Below are positions 53,586 through 62,256 of a DNA stretch of 64,000 nt, one piece after another (position 1 is the stretch's first letter; every line of letters begins with the position of its first letter). The stretch is from NCBI RefSeq assembly GCF_027533845.1, contig NZ_JAPZVN010000018.1, forward strand, positions 1-64,000. The letters run 5' to 3'. A model generated the notes under the pieces. It was not told the origin of the DNA and did not search any database. It saw only the letters and a list, made by a program, of their open reading frames with translations. The DNA is from Streptomyces sp. RPT161. Its GTDB lineage: Bacteria > Actinomycetota > Actinomycetes > Streptomycetales > Streptomycetaceae. The translations under genes and the position numbers were made by a program.

Positions 53586-53744
53586 CCCTGCATTATGGCC
53601 TCCGGCCCGGGCTGCTCCGCTGGGCGGGCCGGAGGCCCGGGTCGGGGTGGGTTCGGCACAGCCGGGGTGCGCGCTTGCGGTTGACCGCCGTCGCGGCGGG
53701 GGCGTCGGGGCCAAGTCCGCGGCGCCCCGGTGCGGTGCAATCGA

Positions 53745-53772
53745 GGGCGCCGAGGGCAGGCCCTCGGCGCCC
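53745..53772 (-). terminator. Terminator of the deacetylase gene
   Basis: GGGCGCCGAGGGC and GCCCTCGGCGCCC form a perfect 13-bp stem immediately downstream of the minus-strand deacetylase stop. Confidence 0.85.
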
Positions 53773-53779
53773 CTCCCGG

Positions 53780-54724
53780 TCAGCGGCCGGGGTAGCTGTA
53801 TGTGTAGCCCTGGGCGTCCAGTTGGTCCAGCAGCGCGGCGAGGGCCGCCACCGACTGGGAGCGGTCGCCGCCGCCGTCGTGCATCAGGATGATGCCGCCG
53901 GGCTTCAGCTCCTGGTTGATGGTCTTCATGATGGCCGGCACACCAGGGCGCTGCCAGTCGTTGGAGTCGACCGTCCAACCCAGCGGGCGCAGGCCGTGCT
54001 CGGCCGCGATGTTGCGGATCGCCGGGCTGAAGTCACCGCCGGGCGCACGGTAGTACCAAAGCTTCGCCCCGGGACCCGCGGCGGCGGATATCTCGCGCTG
54101 GGCGTCGACTATCTCGTGCGTGTTGTAGTCCAGGGACTTCTTGCTCTGCTGCTCGTCGTGGTGCACCGAGTGGTCACAGAGCCGGAACCCGGCCTCGGTG
54201 ATCTGCTTGGTGAGGTAGGGGTAACGCTGGGCGTTGGGGCCTATCTCGCAGAACGTCGCCTTGGCGTGGTGCTGTTGGAGCAGCGCCAGCACCTGCGGCG
54301 TCCACTTCGGGTCGGGGCCGTCGTCGAAGGTCAGCGCCACCGACTTGCCGCCGTCCTCCGTGCCGTGCTGGATGGACGGGTTGACCAGTGGCGCACCCGA
54401 CGGCGCGCTGGCGGACGGGCTGCCCGGTTGAGCGCTGGGACTTTGCGCCGGATTCGAGGCGGAGGCGCTGGGGGAGACCTGCCGTGCGGGCGCCGACGAG
54501 TCGGCCGACGACGGCGAGAGGACGGAACCGGAGGCCGACGTACCAGCGGAGGGAGTGCCGGAGGCCGCGGCGGAACCGGTGGCGGTCGTGGAGGGGGAAG
54601 CGGCCGACGCCGAGTCGGCCGAGCGGGTGTGCGCGTGGACCTGCGGGCCGCACGCGGCCAGGGCGGCGCCGGAAAGCGTCACCACGAGGGCGGCTGTCGT
54701 CCTCTTCGCACTGGCGAATGCCAC
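53780..54724 (-). CDS. Lipoprotein polysaccharide deacetylase
   Basis: A 314-residue lipoprotein. The signal peptide ends LSGAALAACG; a long Ser/Ala-rich linker runs to about residue 115; the CE4 domain contains VALTFDDGPDPKWTPQVLAL (motif 1), DHSVHHDEQQS (motif 2), YYRAPGGDFSPAI (motif 3) and GIILMHDGGGDRSQS (motif 5). All catalytic residues are present, so it is probably an active peptidoglycan or chitin deacetylase held outside the membrane. A perfect terminator follows. Confidence 0.92.
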   Translation of the reverse strand: MAFASAKRTTAALVVTLSGAALAACGPQVHAHTRSADSASAASPSTTATGSAAASGTPSAGTSASGSVLSPSSADSSAPARQVSPSASASNPAQSPSAQPGSPSASAPSGAPLVNPSIQHGTEDGGKSVALTFDDGPDPKWTPQVLALLQQHHAKATFCEIGPNAQRYPYLTKQITEAGFRLCDHSVHHDEQQSKKSLDYNTHEIVDAQREISAAAGPGAKLWYYRAPGGDFSPAIRNIAAEHGLRPLGWTVDSNDWQRPGVPAIMKTINQELKPGGIILMHDGGGDRSQSVAALAALLDQLDAQGYTYSYPGR

Positions 54725-55186
54725 AGCTGTACCTCCAACGGCATCGTTGACGGATGCCTGAATTGCACGTTCAGTAACTCTTCATGCGCGGTGAGTACGG
54801 ACCGAGCGGCGAACGGGAATCAGCCGGTTCGGCCGTGGGAATGTGATGCGATCGGCCGCACTGTATGGCCTGTGGCGGCTGGCTCGCTCATCTCCGGTTC
54901 ACTCCGTGCGTGGGATCGAATACGGAGAGTCCGTTTTGCGCGTTATGTCGTCAACCGTAGAGGAAGGGCGGCGCTCAGCCCAGAGTGTTTGATGTGAGAT
55001 ATGTCCCTTATGCACTACGGCCCGCGTGTGACGGGAGGGGAAACGGGGTGACGTGGCCCCTCGTTCGGCTGACGGTGACTGCCTGGCCGTGACGGCCGCC
55101 TCCGTACCCCAACTCACCCAGTATGGCGTGCCGTTGGGGGGTTGGGGAGTCGGCGCCCGAAGAAAGCGCCCGGTGGAAAACGACTC
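54725..55186. other. Non-coding region upstream of the deacetylase
   Basis: No gene is seen. The 5' flank of the deacetylase (54740-54980) is AT-richer than its surroundings and should contain its promoter; no operator stands out. Confidence 0.4.
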
Positions 55187-55210
55187 CCGCCCCCCGTTCG
55201 AGAGGGGCGG
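55187..55210 (-). terminator. Terminator of the Lsr2-family gene
   Basis: CCGCCCC and GGGGCGG pair around a 10-base loop just after the stop on the minus strand, followed by GTCGTTTTCC. Confidence 0.6.
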
Positions 55211-55555
55211 CTAGTTCGCGGACTCGTACCGCTCGATGATGTCGCGCGGAATCCGGCCCCGCGGGCTGACCTCGATGCCCTGCTCCTTGGCCCAGGCGCG
55301 CACCTTCACCGGGTCGCAGCCGGTGGCCGCCGAGTCGCCGACCACCGACTGCTTGGTCTGGGCGCTGCGGGAACTCCCCGTTTTCCTGCCGTGCCGGAGG
55401 AAAGGTGCCAGCGCTTCAAGGAGTTTGTCGTAGTTGTCGGCGCCGAGGTCGATCTCGTAGCCGATGCCGTCGACACTGAAGGTGTGGGTGGCAATGTCGT
55501 CACCCTGTTCACCGCTGATGTCGTCGGTGAAAAGGGTGATCACGCGCTGAACCAT
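55211..55555 (-). CDS. Lsr2-family nucleoid-associated protein (LsrL-like)
   Basis: A 114-residue xenogeneic-silencer type protein. The N-terminal dimerisation part reads RVITLFTDDISGEQGDDIAT then THTFSVDGIGYEIDLGADNY, and the C-terminal AT-hook-like DNA-binding part is VRAWAKEQGIEVSPRGRIPR (RGR core). The 'TFSVDG' variant and Thr-rich N terminus are closer to the LsrL paralogue of Streptomyces than to Lsr2 itself. It bridges AT-rich, often foreign, DNA. Upstream are two CGTACCGTT elements that could control it. Confidence 0.9.
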   Translation of the reverse strand: MVQRVITLFTDDISGEQGDDIATHTFSVDGIGYEIDLGADNYDKLLEALAPFLRHGRKTGSSRSAQTKQSVVGDSAATGCDPVKVRAWAKEQGIEVSPRGRIPRDIIERYESAN

Positions 55556-55641
55556 TGTCTTGGATCCTTTCCAGGCAGGCGAGTGGATGCTACCCGGGTC
55601 TGCTGTTGGGACCCAAAGGGATCGGAAAATCCCGGCTGTTC

Positions 55642-55668
55642 CGTACCGTTTGGTGCGGCGTACCGTTC
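55642..55668. promoter_or_regulatory. Tandem CGTACCGTT elements
   Basis: CGTACCGTTT (55642) and CGTACCGTTC (55659) repeat with a 17-base period upstream of the lsr2-family start. A near-copy of the first unit and its flank is found upstream of the CBS gene. Confidence 0.5.
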
Positions 55669-56254
55669 AACTCGTGCGCGGCGGCAGTGGCAGCGGCAGC
55701 CCCGGCAGACCGTCGAGGCTGACGGCGACGTGCTCCTTCTTCTCGCAGTACACGGCGAAGGACTCCTCGGTCTCCCGGGCGAAGCGCTGGGTGTGCAGCG
55801 GGCGTTCCTCGCGGTAGTCCAGATGGGGAACCGCGTATCCGCAGGTGTCGCTGACGCGTTCGGCGGTGACCACGATGATGGCGCGCAGATCGGTGCGGCG
55901 GCGGAACTCCTCGCCGAAGTGCGGAAGGAGGTCGTCCCAGCGCGGGTCGTCACGGAACACCGGTACACCTCGGCCGTGGATGCGGACGATCTTGGGCGGG
56001 CCGGTGAAGGCACACCACATCAGGGTGATGCGGCCGTTCTCCCGCAAATGGGCAATGGTTTCCGCGCCGCTGCCGCCCAGGTCGAGATAGCAGACGGTGT
56101 GTTCGTCCAGCACGGCGAAGGAGCCGGCGAGGCCCTTTGGGGAGACATTGACATGACCGTCCTCGGCCAGCGGTGCGGTCGCGGTGAAGAAGAGGTGCTG
56201 CTCTTCTATGAACTTCCGCAGCCGTCCGTCTATTCGCTCGTAAGTCTTTCCCAT
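55667..56254 (-). CDS. Pyridoxamine 5'-phosphate oxidase-fold protein
   Basis: A 195-residue split-barrel flavin-binding protein. FIEEQHLFFTATAPLAEDGH and VNVSPKGLAGSFAVLDEHTV form the FMN/F420 pocket, and GRITLMWCAFTGPPKIVRIHGRG the second half; RTDLRAIIVVTAERVSDTCG and YAVPHLDYREERPLH follow. The lineage with 'NVSPKG' is typical of actinobacterial F420- or FMN-binding oxidoreductases. Start 56254, monocistronic. Confidence 0.87.
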   Translation of the reverse strand: MGKTYERIDGRLRKFIEEQHLFFTATAPLAEDGHVNVSPKGLAGSFAVLDEHTVCYLDLGGSGAETIAHLRENGRITLMWCAFTGPPKIVRIHGRGVPVFRDDPRWDDLLPHFGEEFRRRTDLRAIIVVTAERVSDTCGYAVPHLDYREERPLHTQRFARETEESFAVYCEKKEHVAVSLDGLPGLPLPLPPRTS

Positions 56255-56716
56255 GCGGCCATTGTCGCCACCGCGGGCGGATGTGAACAGCGTTTTCCGG
56301 GATCAAGGGGTGGGAGCGGACGGGGAGCCCTCTGGGAGCACGGTTGCTTCTCTCTCCAAGCGGGTTACACCGGGCCGGAGTTGTACGTCATCGGATCGGG
56401 CTGCTGCCGGGGGAGTACGGCACTGCCGTGACCGCCTCATCGCTCCGGCGGGGGAGGTCGTGAGGAGGGTGAGGGCAAGGCAGTGGACAGCGCGTGCGGC
56501 CGGGACGAGGTGTGCGCGGGCGTCATGATGGAGACCGGCGGCGAGGACGGCGACGCCGAGGACCTGGCCGAAACGCCGACACCGCTCGTAGCGCCGGTTG
56601 GGCCCCGGGGCGTCGGCGCCGGCAGGACGCCGATGTGGTGTTTATCGGCTGGTTATGGGTGTCCAGGACGGTGGAGGCGTTGCGTCCGCTGTCTTTCGCA
56701 GGAACAGGAGTACTCC
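56255..56716. other. Gap without a supported gene
   Basis: No gene is seen before the short upstream ORF. Several open frames are GC-rich and lack motifs. Confidence 0.4.
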
Positions 56717-56779
56717 ATGCACACCAGCGATCTCCGGTTTGCCGTGTGCGCCTTCTTCGCGGTTCGTCGTGGCGTGTAG
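56717..56779 (+). CDS. 20-codon upstream ORF (possible leader peptide)
   Basis: ATG at 56717 has GGAG six bases upstream. The frame reads MHTSDLRFAVCAFFAVRRGV and stops three bases before the ATG of the ArsR-type regulator, which lacks its own Shine-Dalgarno. Translation of the regulator is therefore probably coupled to this leader. Confidence 0.5.
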   Translation: MHTSDLRFAVCAFFAVRRGV

Positions 56780-56782
56780 CGG

Positions 56783-57817
56783 ATGGACCTGCCAGGGGGC
56801 CATGCCCTGATCCGGATCGAACTGGACGCCCGCGCCCTGGGCAACGTCAGGTTCGCGCTGTCGCCACTGCACACGCTCACCGAGGCGCTGCTCCTCGTGC
56901 GCGGCGGCGCCGACCCCGGCCGCGGCGGCTGGGCGCGGCAGGTCGCGGAGACACTGCGTGCCCGCCAACTGGTGCTGCTGGCCGCGCTGTTCGGCGAACC
57001 GTCGGACTACATCCCCGACTTCGTCATCCCGCGCCCGGTGAGCTATGAGGAGTCCGTCGACGCGGAACTCCACCGGATCGCCACCGCCCGACCGGCACGG
57101 GTCCGCCAGGAGATGACGCTGCTGATCCACGGCGGCCCCGGCGTCCACGGACTGGGCGGCGGTCCCGCGGCGCACCCGCTGCTGCGCGCCTTGCGCCACG
57201 GCGAACGGGTCATGGCCGAGCAAGTCGCAGCGGAACTGGCCCAGTTGTGGCAGACCGTCATCCACCCGTGCTGGCCGCGGCTGCGTGCCCGGATGGAGGC
57301 GGACATCGCGCACCGGGCTCGGCTGATGGCTCGTCAGGGCACGGTCGGCATGCTGGTCGGCCTCCATCCGTGGATCGAGTGGGACGGTCACCAGGTGCGG
57401 CTGGCCGGTCCGGCCCATGCCCGGGTGCGGTCCGCCACCGGCCTGTTGCTGATGCCCCGGCTGTTCGGCCCGACCCCGATCACCATCAGCGGCTCCCCGG
57501 ACCGCCGCCAGCCGCTGCTGATGTACCCCGCGCTGCCGGTGCCGGAGGGCCCGCGGCCCGGTGCTCCCGCCGTGCGTGAACTCCTCGGTGACACCCGGGC
57601 GATGCTGCTCGCCGATGTGAGTGTCCCGCGCAGCACCGCCCACCTCGCCGCCCGGCACGGCCTGAGCAAGAGCACCGTCTCCTACCACCTCGGGGTGCTG
57701 CACCGCGGCGGTCTGGTGACCAAGGCCCGGCACTCCCGCCAGATGCTGTACCAGCGGACCCACCGCGCCGACCAACTGCTGCTCCACCAGGCGCTACCGC
57801 GGTCAACCAGCCGCTGA
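56783..57817 (+). CDS. ArsR-type winged-helix regulator with DUF5937-like N-terminal domain
   Basis: A 344-residue regulator. Residues 1-250 form a helical domain (PLHTLTEALLLVRGGADPGR, TARPARVRQEMTLLIHGGPG) of the DUF5937 type found in front of ArsR domains in Streptomyces. The C-terminal HTH reads STAHLAARHGLSKSTVSYHL followed by VLHRGGLVTKARHSRQMLYQ. ArsR proteins usually repress and respond to metals or small molecules, but no Cys cluster is seen. Start is directly after the small upstream ORF. Confidence 0.82.
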   Translation: MDLPGGHALIRIELDARALGNVRFALSPLHTLTEALLLVRGGADPGRGGWARQVAETLRARQLVLLAALFGEPSDYIPDFVIPRPVSYEESVDAELHRIATARPARVRQEMTLLIHGGPGVHGLGGGPAAHPLLRALRHGERVMAEQVAAELAQLWQTVIHPCWPRLRARMEADIAHRARLMARQGTVGMLVGLHPWIEWDGHQVRLAGPAHARVRSATGLLLMPRLFGPTPITISGSPDRRQPLLMYPALPVPEGPRPGAPAVRELLGDTRAMLLADVSVPRSTAHLAARHGLSKSTVSYHLGVLHRGGLVTKARHSRQMLYQRTHRADQLLLHQALPRSTSR

Positions 57818-58000
57818 GCGAAGCCGCCACCGTGCCCGGTCACCGCCAACTTCACCGGTGGCACACGGCAATTGGCGTCCAGCACATCGGCGATGCCGCG
57901 GCTGGAGTACCTGACCGGCAGGGCCTACGGGCCGTCGGTGAACGTGCCGCCGCCCATCGCGGCGACCTCGGAGGTGTAACCGGCGGCCGAAGCCCTTCCG

Positions 58001-58759
58001 CTACGGCGACCGCGGCGACCACTCGCCGATGCGCACCACTGCCAGGGTGATGTTGTCCGGGCCGCCCGCCTCGATCGCCGCCTTCCACAGTTCGAATGCG
58101 GCCCGCCCGTCCTCGTACTCCTGCAACAGGCTGTCCAGTTCCTCGTCGGGCACCGGATCGGTCAGACCGTCCGTGCAGACCAGGAAACGGGCGTCCTCGG
58201 TCAGCGGGTGACACCGTACGTGCGGGTTCACGTCCCTGAACTCGACGGCACCGCCCAGCGTCTGTGTCACGATGTTGGTGGTGCGCTGTCCGGGCGCCAG
58301 CGGTGGGTTGTCGTCCACGCTGAGCTGGCGCAGGCCGTCCTGGCCCACGGCGAGGACCCGGCTGTCGCCGATGTTGAACGCGAGCGCGGACTCCGGCAGC
58401 ACGACGACGCCCGCGACCGTGGTGCCCATGGTGCGCAGAGCGGGATTGGCGTCGGCCGCCGCGTACACATCGTGGTTGCACGCCTTCAGGGCGTCGCGGA
58501 GGTTCGACTCGGTGTCCAGCGCCCGGCCGACCCTGGACAGCCGGCGCACGGTCAACGCGCTCGCCACCTCACCGCCCGGCTGCCCGCCCAGCCCGTCGGC
58601 GACCGCGACGACCAGCGGGGTGCCGAACGGGAACAACAGGGTCTGCGGGTTGTCCGTCACCGTTCCGCACAGCGTCCACGGCCCGGCCGCCAGGCTGTCC
58701 TCGTTGTGCTCCCGGACCAGCCCGACGTGGCTCAACGCGCTCACCGCGATGTAGGCCAT
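58001..58759 (-). CDS. PP2C-type serine/threonine phosphatase
   Basis: A 252-residue soluble PP2C. SALSHVGLVREHNEDSL is motif 1, VVAVADGLGGQPGGEVASAL motif 2 (metal-binding Asp-Gly), FNIGDSRVLAVG the Asp in motif 8, and CTDGLTDPVPDEEL and GGPDNITLAVVRIG the final motifs. It likely opposes an STPK such as PknB-type kinases. GGGAGGCTTC precedes the ATG at 58759. No kinase is adjacent. Confidence 0.9.
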   Translation of the reverse strand: MAYIAVSALSHVGLVREHNEDSLAAGPWTLCGTVTDNPQTLLFPFGTPLVVAVADGLGGQPGGEVASALTVRRLSRVGRALDTESNLRDALKACNHDVYAAADANPALRTMGTTVAGVVVLPESALAFNIGDSRVLAVGQDGLRQLSVDDNPPLAPGQRTTNIVTQTLGGAVEFRDVNPHVRCHPLTEDARFLVCTDGLTDPVPDEELDSLLQEYEDGRAAFELWKAAIEAGGPDNITLAVVRIGEWSPRSP

Positions 58760-58853
58760 GAAGCCTCCCACGGTCCATGGTAGAGCGCCTGACCCGGACC
58801 ATCCGGCGGGCCTGGTCGGCTCCCGAGACGGGCTTCAGGGCGCCCGTCAGGCC

Positions 58854-59498
58854 TCAGACCGACTCGGAAGGGGGCTGTGCGGCGTCGCCGCTACTGCTGC
58901 CGCGCGGGTCGACGCGGGGCAGGACAAAAGGCGCGCCGAGGCCGGGAAGAATGTGCTCCCACAAATCCGTCACGCGTTGCTGGAGATCCGCTCGGCCGTT
59001 GAGCGTCTCGGACAGCAGCTGAATACCGGTGAAGCAGCCGATGATGAGTTCTGCGGTCTTCCTGGGAACAATGTGCTTCAGCACGATGCCATCGCTCTGC
59101 GCCTTTTCCAGGAATGTGCAGGCGATGTCGGTCCACTCGCGATAGGGCTGGGTGGTGGGCGCGGTGAAGGAGCCCTCGATCACCAGCCGGACCCCGGCCT
59201 GCATCATCGGGTTGCCCTGAAGCTCACGTGCCATGAAGTGTGAGGCGTCGATGGCGGCTTGGAGGGGGCATTCTGCGACGTGCGAGGGCAGAAGGCTGGT
59301 CTGTTCCTCGATGACCGCCTTCGCCAGGTCCTCTTTCGAGGCGAAATGGAAGTACAGCGCACCTCTTGTGGTGCCGGACTCCTTCAGGATGTCCTCCACC
59401 GCGGAGGCTGCGTAGCCGTTCTTGGCGAACACCACGGCGGCCGCGTTAAGGATGCGTCGGCGAGTTTCCCTGGCTCGCTCTTGCTTCGGTTCTCGCAC
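58854..59498 (-). CDS. scbR: ScbR-type gamma-butyrolactone receptor (TetR family)
   Basis: A 214-residue TetR-type receptor. ETRRRILNAAAVVFAKNGYA then VEDILKESGTTRGALYFHFA with SKEDLAKAVIEEQ is the HTH and following conserved GALYFHF of butyrolactone receptors. The ligand domain runs to about 205. It binds ARE-type operators and is released by gamma-butyrolactones, thus gating antibiotic and differentiation genes. It is divergent from the AfsA-type synthase, the canonical layout, with a candidate ARE between them. GTG start at 59498. Confidence 0.93.
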   Translation of the reverse strand: MREPKQERARETRRRILNAAAVVFAKNGYAASAVEDILKESGTTRGALYFHFASKEDLAKAVIEEQTSLLPSHVAECPLQAAIDASHFMARELQGNPMMQAGVRLVIEGSFTAPTTQPYREWTDIACTFLEKAQSDGIVLKHIVPRKTAELIIGCFTGIQLLSETLNGRADLQQRVTDLWEHILPGLGAPFVLPRVDPRGSSSGDAAQPPSESV

Positions 59499-59573
59499 TT
59501 TATTTTCTCCGGGCGCGCACCTCGCGCCGTCAAGGCTCGGGAGTGTGAGCGTTACGTCATCTTTGCGAACGCT

Positions 59574-59599
59574 AAACCAACTGACTGTCCGGTAGGTAT
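59574..59599. promoter_or_regulatory. Candidate ARE (ScbR operator)
   Basis: AAACCAACTGAC, TG, TCCGGTAGGTAT is an imperfect palindrome of the AxACCxACY type bound by butyrolactone receptors. It lies between the divergent scbR and afsA starts, 76 and 48 bases away. Confidence 0.65.
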
Positions 59600-59647
59600 C
59601 CTAGCAGCGCAAAAGGAGCAGCCCCCCGACGAGGCGGAGAAGTGCAC

Positions 59648-60568
59648 ATGTCCATACCCGGGCTGATGGATCCATGGCAACGCGAGTTCACTGGTACCGC
59701 CCCCCGGGAGTACGTGCACCGCCGTGCCATCGCCGAAGTGTTCCTTACCAATGTCTGGCGATGTGTCGGCAAGGACTCCTTCGCGCTGATCACGCAGTGG
59801 CCGCGTGCTCACATGCTCTATGCCCCCCTCCGTGGTGGCTGGTATGACCCCATGATTGCCGTGGAAACCATCCGGCAGGCCGGTTTGTTGATCGCCCATG
59901 CCGAATACGGCGTCCCCCTAGAGTATCAATTCATAGTCGAATCAATAGAGTTGACCACCCACAAGGCCGTACCGGTGGGCCGCCTCCCCGCGGAACTCGA
60001 TCTGCAACTCGACGCCGACGACATCAAACAACGAGGTCAGCACCTCGCCCACATGCGGTGCACGTTCCGCTTCTTCCAGGGCGCCGAGAAAGTCATCACC
60101 GGCAGTGGAACCTTCACCTGCGTCCCCGTCCGCCTCTACCGGCGCCTGCGCGGTGCGAGGGCCTGCGCGGCCCCGACGACTCCGCAGCCACCCGCGGTCG
60201 CAGCGGAGACCGTCGGCCGCCGCTGCGAGCAGAACGTCCTGCTGGCCCCCGGCCGTGGACCGCGCTCATGGCAACTGAGGGTCGATCCACTCCACCCGGT
60301 GCTCTTCGACCATCCCGTCGACCACATGCCCGGCATGGCCCTTCTGGAGGCGGCCAGGCAGGCCGCCGAAGCCGTCACGGAACCCGGGCTCCTGCCCACC
60401 CGGATTCAGGTCGCCTTCGAACGATACGTAGAGTTCAATGCCCCTTGCTGGATCGAGGCCGAACCAGAGCATGCCGGGAGCGACGGTACAACCCAGGTGA
60501 GCGTGATCGCCCGGCAGAACGGCACTCCAGCGTCCAGGGTCACCATCGTCATGAGACCCGGTACATGA
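59648..60568 (+). CDS. afsA: AfsA/ScbA-type gamma-butyrolactone synthase
   Basis: A 306-residue protein of two hot-dog-like AfsA domains. The first has REYVHRRAIAEVFLTNVWRC and GWYDPMIAVETIRQAGLLIA, and the second VLFDHPVDHMPGMALLEAAR, with the 'DHPxDHxPGMxLLEAxRQA' signature. It condenses a beta-ketoacyl-ACP with dihydroxyacetone phosphate to start butyrolactone synthesis. ATG at 59648 is preferred over GTG at 59642 on ribosome-site spacing. Followed by two coupled genes. Confidence 0.94.
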   Translation: MSIPGLMDPWQREFTGTAPREYVHRRAIAEVFLTNVWRCVGKDSFALITQWPRAHMLYAPLRGGWYDPMIAVETIRQAGLLIAHAEYGVPLEYQFIVESIELTTHKAVPVGRLPAELDLQLDADDIKQRGQHLAHMRCTFRFFQGAEKVITGSGTFTCVPVRLYRRLRGARACAAPTTPQPPAVAAETVGRRCEQNVLLAPGRGPRSWQLRVDPLHPVLFDHPVDHMPGMALLEAARQAAEAVTEPGLLPTRIQVAFERYVEFNAPCWIEAEPEHAGSDGTTQVSVIARQNGTPASRVTIVMRPGT

Positions 60569-60586
60569 GCGGGACAGGGGAACACA

Positions 60587-61525
60587 GTGCGCGTACTCAT
60601 CACCGGTGCTTCCGGTTTTATCGGACGACGGGTCGTCCAGGCCATGGCGGCGGACACCTGCCGACTGCGTCTGCTCGCGCACACCCGCGCTCTTGAAGAC
60701 GCCCCGAGCGATGTGGAGACCACGCGCGCGGATCTGACGGACCCGGCGTCGCTGCGCGGTCTGTGCGACGACGTCGACGTCCTGGTGCACTGCGCCGCGC
60801 ACATCGGCGAGGACCCGGAACTGTGCGAAGCCGTCAACTCCCAGGGCACCAAGTCGCTGGTGGCCGAAGCGCAGAGCGCGGGCGTGGGCCGCATCGTGTA
60901 CCTCAGCACCGCGGCCGTCTACGGCGAGGGGCCCTTCACCGAGCTGCGGGAGGGCGCGATCTCCCCCCGGCCCGTGTCCGTCACCAGCAGCACGCGCCTG
61001 GCCGCCGAGAACGTGGTACTGGCGAACGGCGGAACCGTCCTACGGCCGCACCTGGTGTACGGCGCGGGGGACCGCTGGGTGATCCCCGCGACCGCCTGGA
61101 TCGCCTCGACCATCAAGGCCACGGTCGACGGCGGCCGAGCCCGCTTGTCGCTGATCGACGTGGACGACCTCGCGCACGCCATCAGGGCTTGCGCCCTGAG
61201 CCCCAAGCCCCACTCCGGCGTCTACCACGCCGCCCACCCGCGTCCCGTGCCGCTGAAGGAACTGCTCGACATCGTGACGTCCCACCTCGGGCTTCCCCGG
61301 ATCGACGAGGACCTTCCCTACGACCAGGCCCTGGAGCGCTTCACCGCGCAGGGTGGGCGCAGGCGCCACCTGGACATGATGGCGCGAGACCACTGGTTCG
61401 ACAGCACACGGCTGTGGTCGGACTTCGCCCATGTCCCGGGGGCGGGCTTCGCCGAACAGTTCGGCCGCCACGCCGCCTGGTACCGCGACCAGTTGAAGCA
61501 CTCGGCGCCCGGGAAAACCGCATGA
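60587..61525 (+). CDS. NAD-dependent epimerase/dehydratase-like SDR of the GBL cluster
   Basis: A 312-residue extended SDR. RVLITGASGFIGRRVVQAMA is the NAD loop and RIVYLSTAAVYGEG the Ser/Thr catalytic strand. Where the YxxxK pair belongs the sequence is VTSSTRLAAENV: Tyr is Thr133 and Lys is Arg137. The catalytic pair is therefore absent, and either catalysis is unusual or the protein is a redox/nucleotide sensor. It is 18 bases after afsA, and its stop overlaps the next gene by ATGA, so the three are one operon. Confidence 0.87.
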   Translation: MRVLITGASGFIGRRVVQAMAADTCRLRLLAHTRALEDAPSDVETTRADLTDPASLRGLCDDVDVLVHCAAHIGEDPELCEAVNSQGTKSLVAEAQSAGVGRIVYLSTAAVYGEGPFTELREGAISPRPVSVTSSTRLAAENVVLANGGTVLRPHLVYGAGDRWVIPATAWIASTIKATVDGGRARLSLIDVDDLAHAIRACALSPKPHSGVYHAAHPRPVPLKELLDIVTSHLGLPRIDEDLPYDQALERFTAQGGRRRHLDMMARDHWFDSTRLWSDFAHVPGAGFAEQFGRHAAWYRDQLKHSAPGKTA

Positions 61526-62256
61526 GCGAACACATCGCGCCACGCCACATACTGGTACGGGCCAACGGCGGTGCGTCGCCCCTCCACATGCCGTCCGGCG
61601 CCTGGAGCGATCCGGCTGTGGAGTCGTTCACCGCCCACGTGGGACTGGACGACAGCGAACTCCAGCTGCCGACCGAACTGGCCGACCAGCTACGCAAATG
61701 GTCACAGGCCCGACCTGAAGGGGGATTCACCAAAGGCCCCGAACTGCGCAACCACGTCAAGGCCGGCCGGAACGCGGCCCGCGCTTTGGCCAGGCACCTA
61801 GGGGCCGAGTGGGTGGTGCGGTACTTCGACGACAGTCACGGGACGGCCAAGTTCGTCTGCTGGGGCTGTGATCGTCTCCATTGGAGCCGCTACGCGGACG
61901 ACGAGCCCCCGCACCCACTACATGTCGCCGTGCAGGCCGAGTACCGCTGGGGTCCGTTGCGCGCTGAGGGGTTCGGCGATTTCCTGCCCGACGACCCCGC
62001 CGCCGGACTGCGGCTGACTGATGAGCTGGTCGAGGGCCTGTACGCATGGTCACGCGATGTGGACGCCCTACTCGACCGCCAACTCGCCACCCGGGAAGTG
62101 GAACCAGCCGCATGGGAGGCGTTGTCCGTGCACGGTCTGCGGCTGGCCGGACGGCTCGCCGGCGAAATCGAGCCAGGGCGGACCGTGTCCTATGAAGGCA
62201 TCGTCCACTACCCGCAGGACCTGCACAGGAGAACGTCTCCGGTAGAGCCAGAGTAG
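61522..62256 (+). CDS. Unknown protein of the gamma-butyrolactone operon
   Basis: A 244-residue soluble protein without a recognised domain. RHILVRANGGASPLHMPSGAWSD starts it; KAGRNAARALARHLGAEWVV leads into KFVCWGCDRLHWSRYADDEP, a CxxC that could bind metal; and a helical C-terminal half follows (LTDELVEGLYAWSRDVDALL). It is coupled by ATGA to the SDR. Its tight link to afsA and the SDR suggests a role in making, modifying or exporting the butyrolactone, but nothing in the sequence proves this. Confidence 0.75.
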   Translation: MSEHIAPRHILVRANGGASPLHMPSGAWSDPAVESFTAHVGLDDSELQLPTELADQLRKWSQARPEGGFTKGPELRNHVKAGRNAARALARHLGAEWVVRYFDDSHGTAKFVCWGCDRLHWSRYADDEPPHPLHVAVQAEYRWGPLRAEGFGDFLPDDPAAGLRLTDELVEGLYAWSRDVDALLDRQLATREVEPAAWEALSVHGLRLAGRLAGEIEPGRTVSYEGIVHYPQDLHRRTSPVEPE

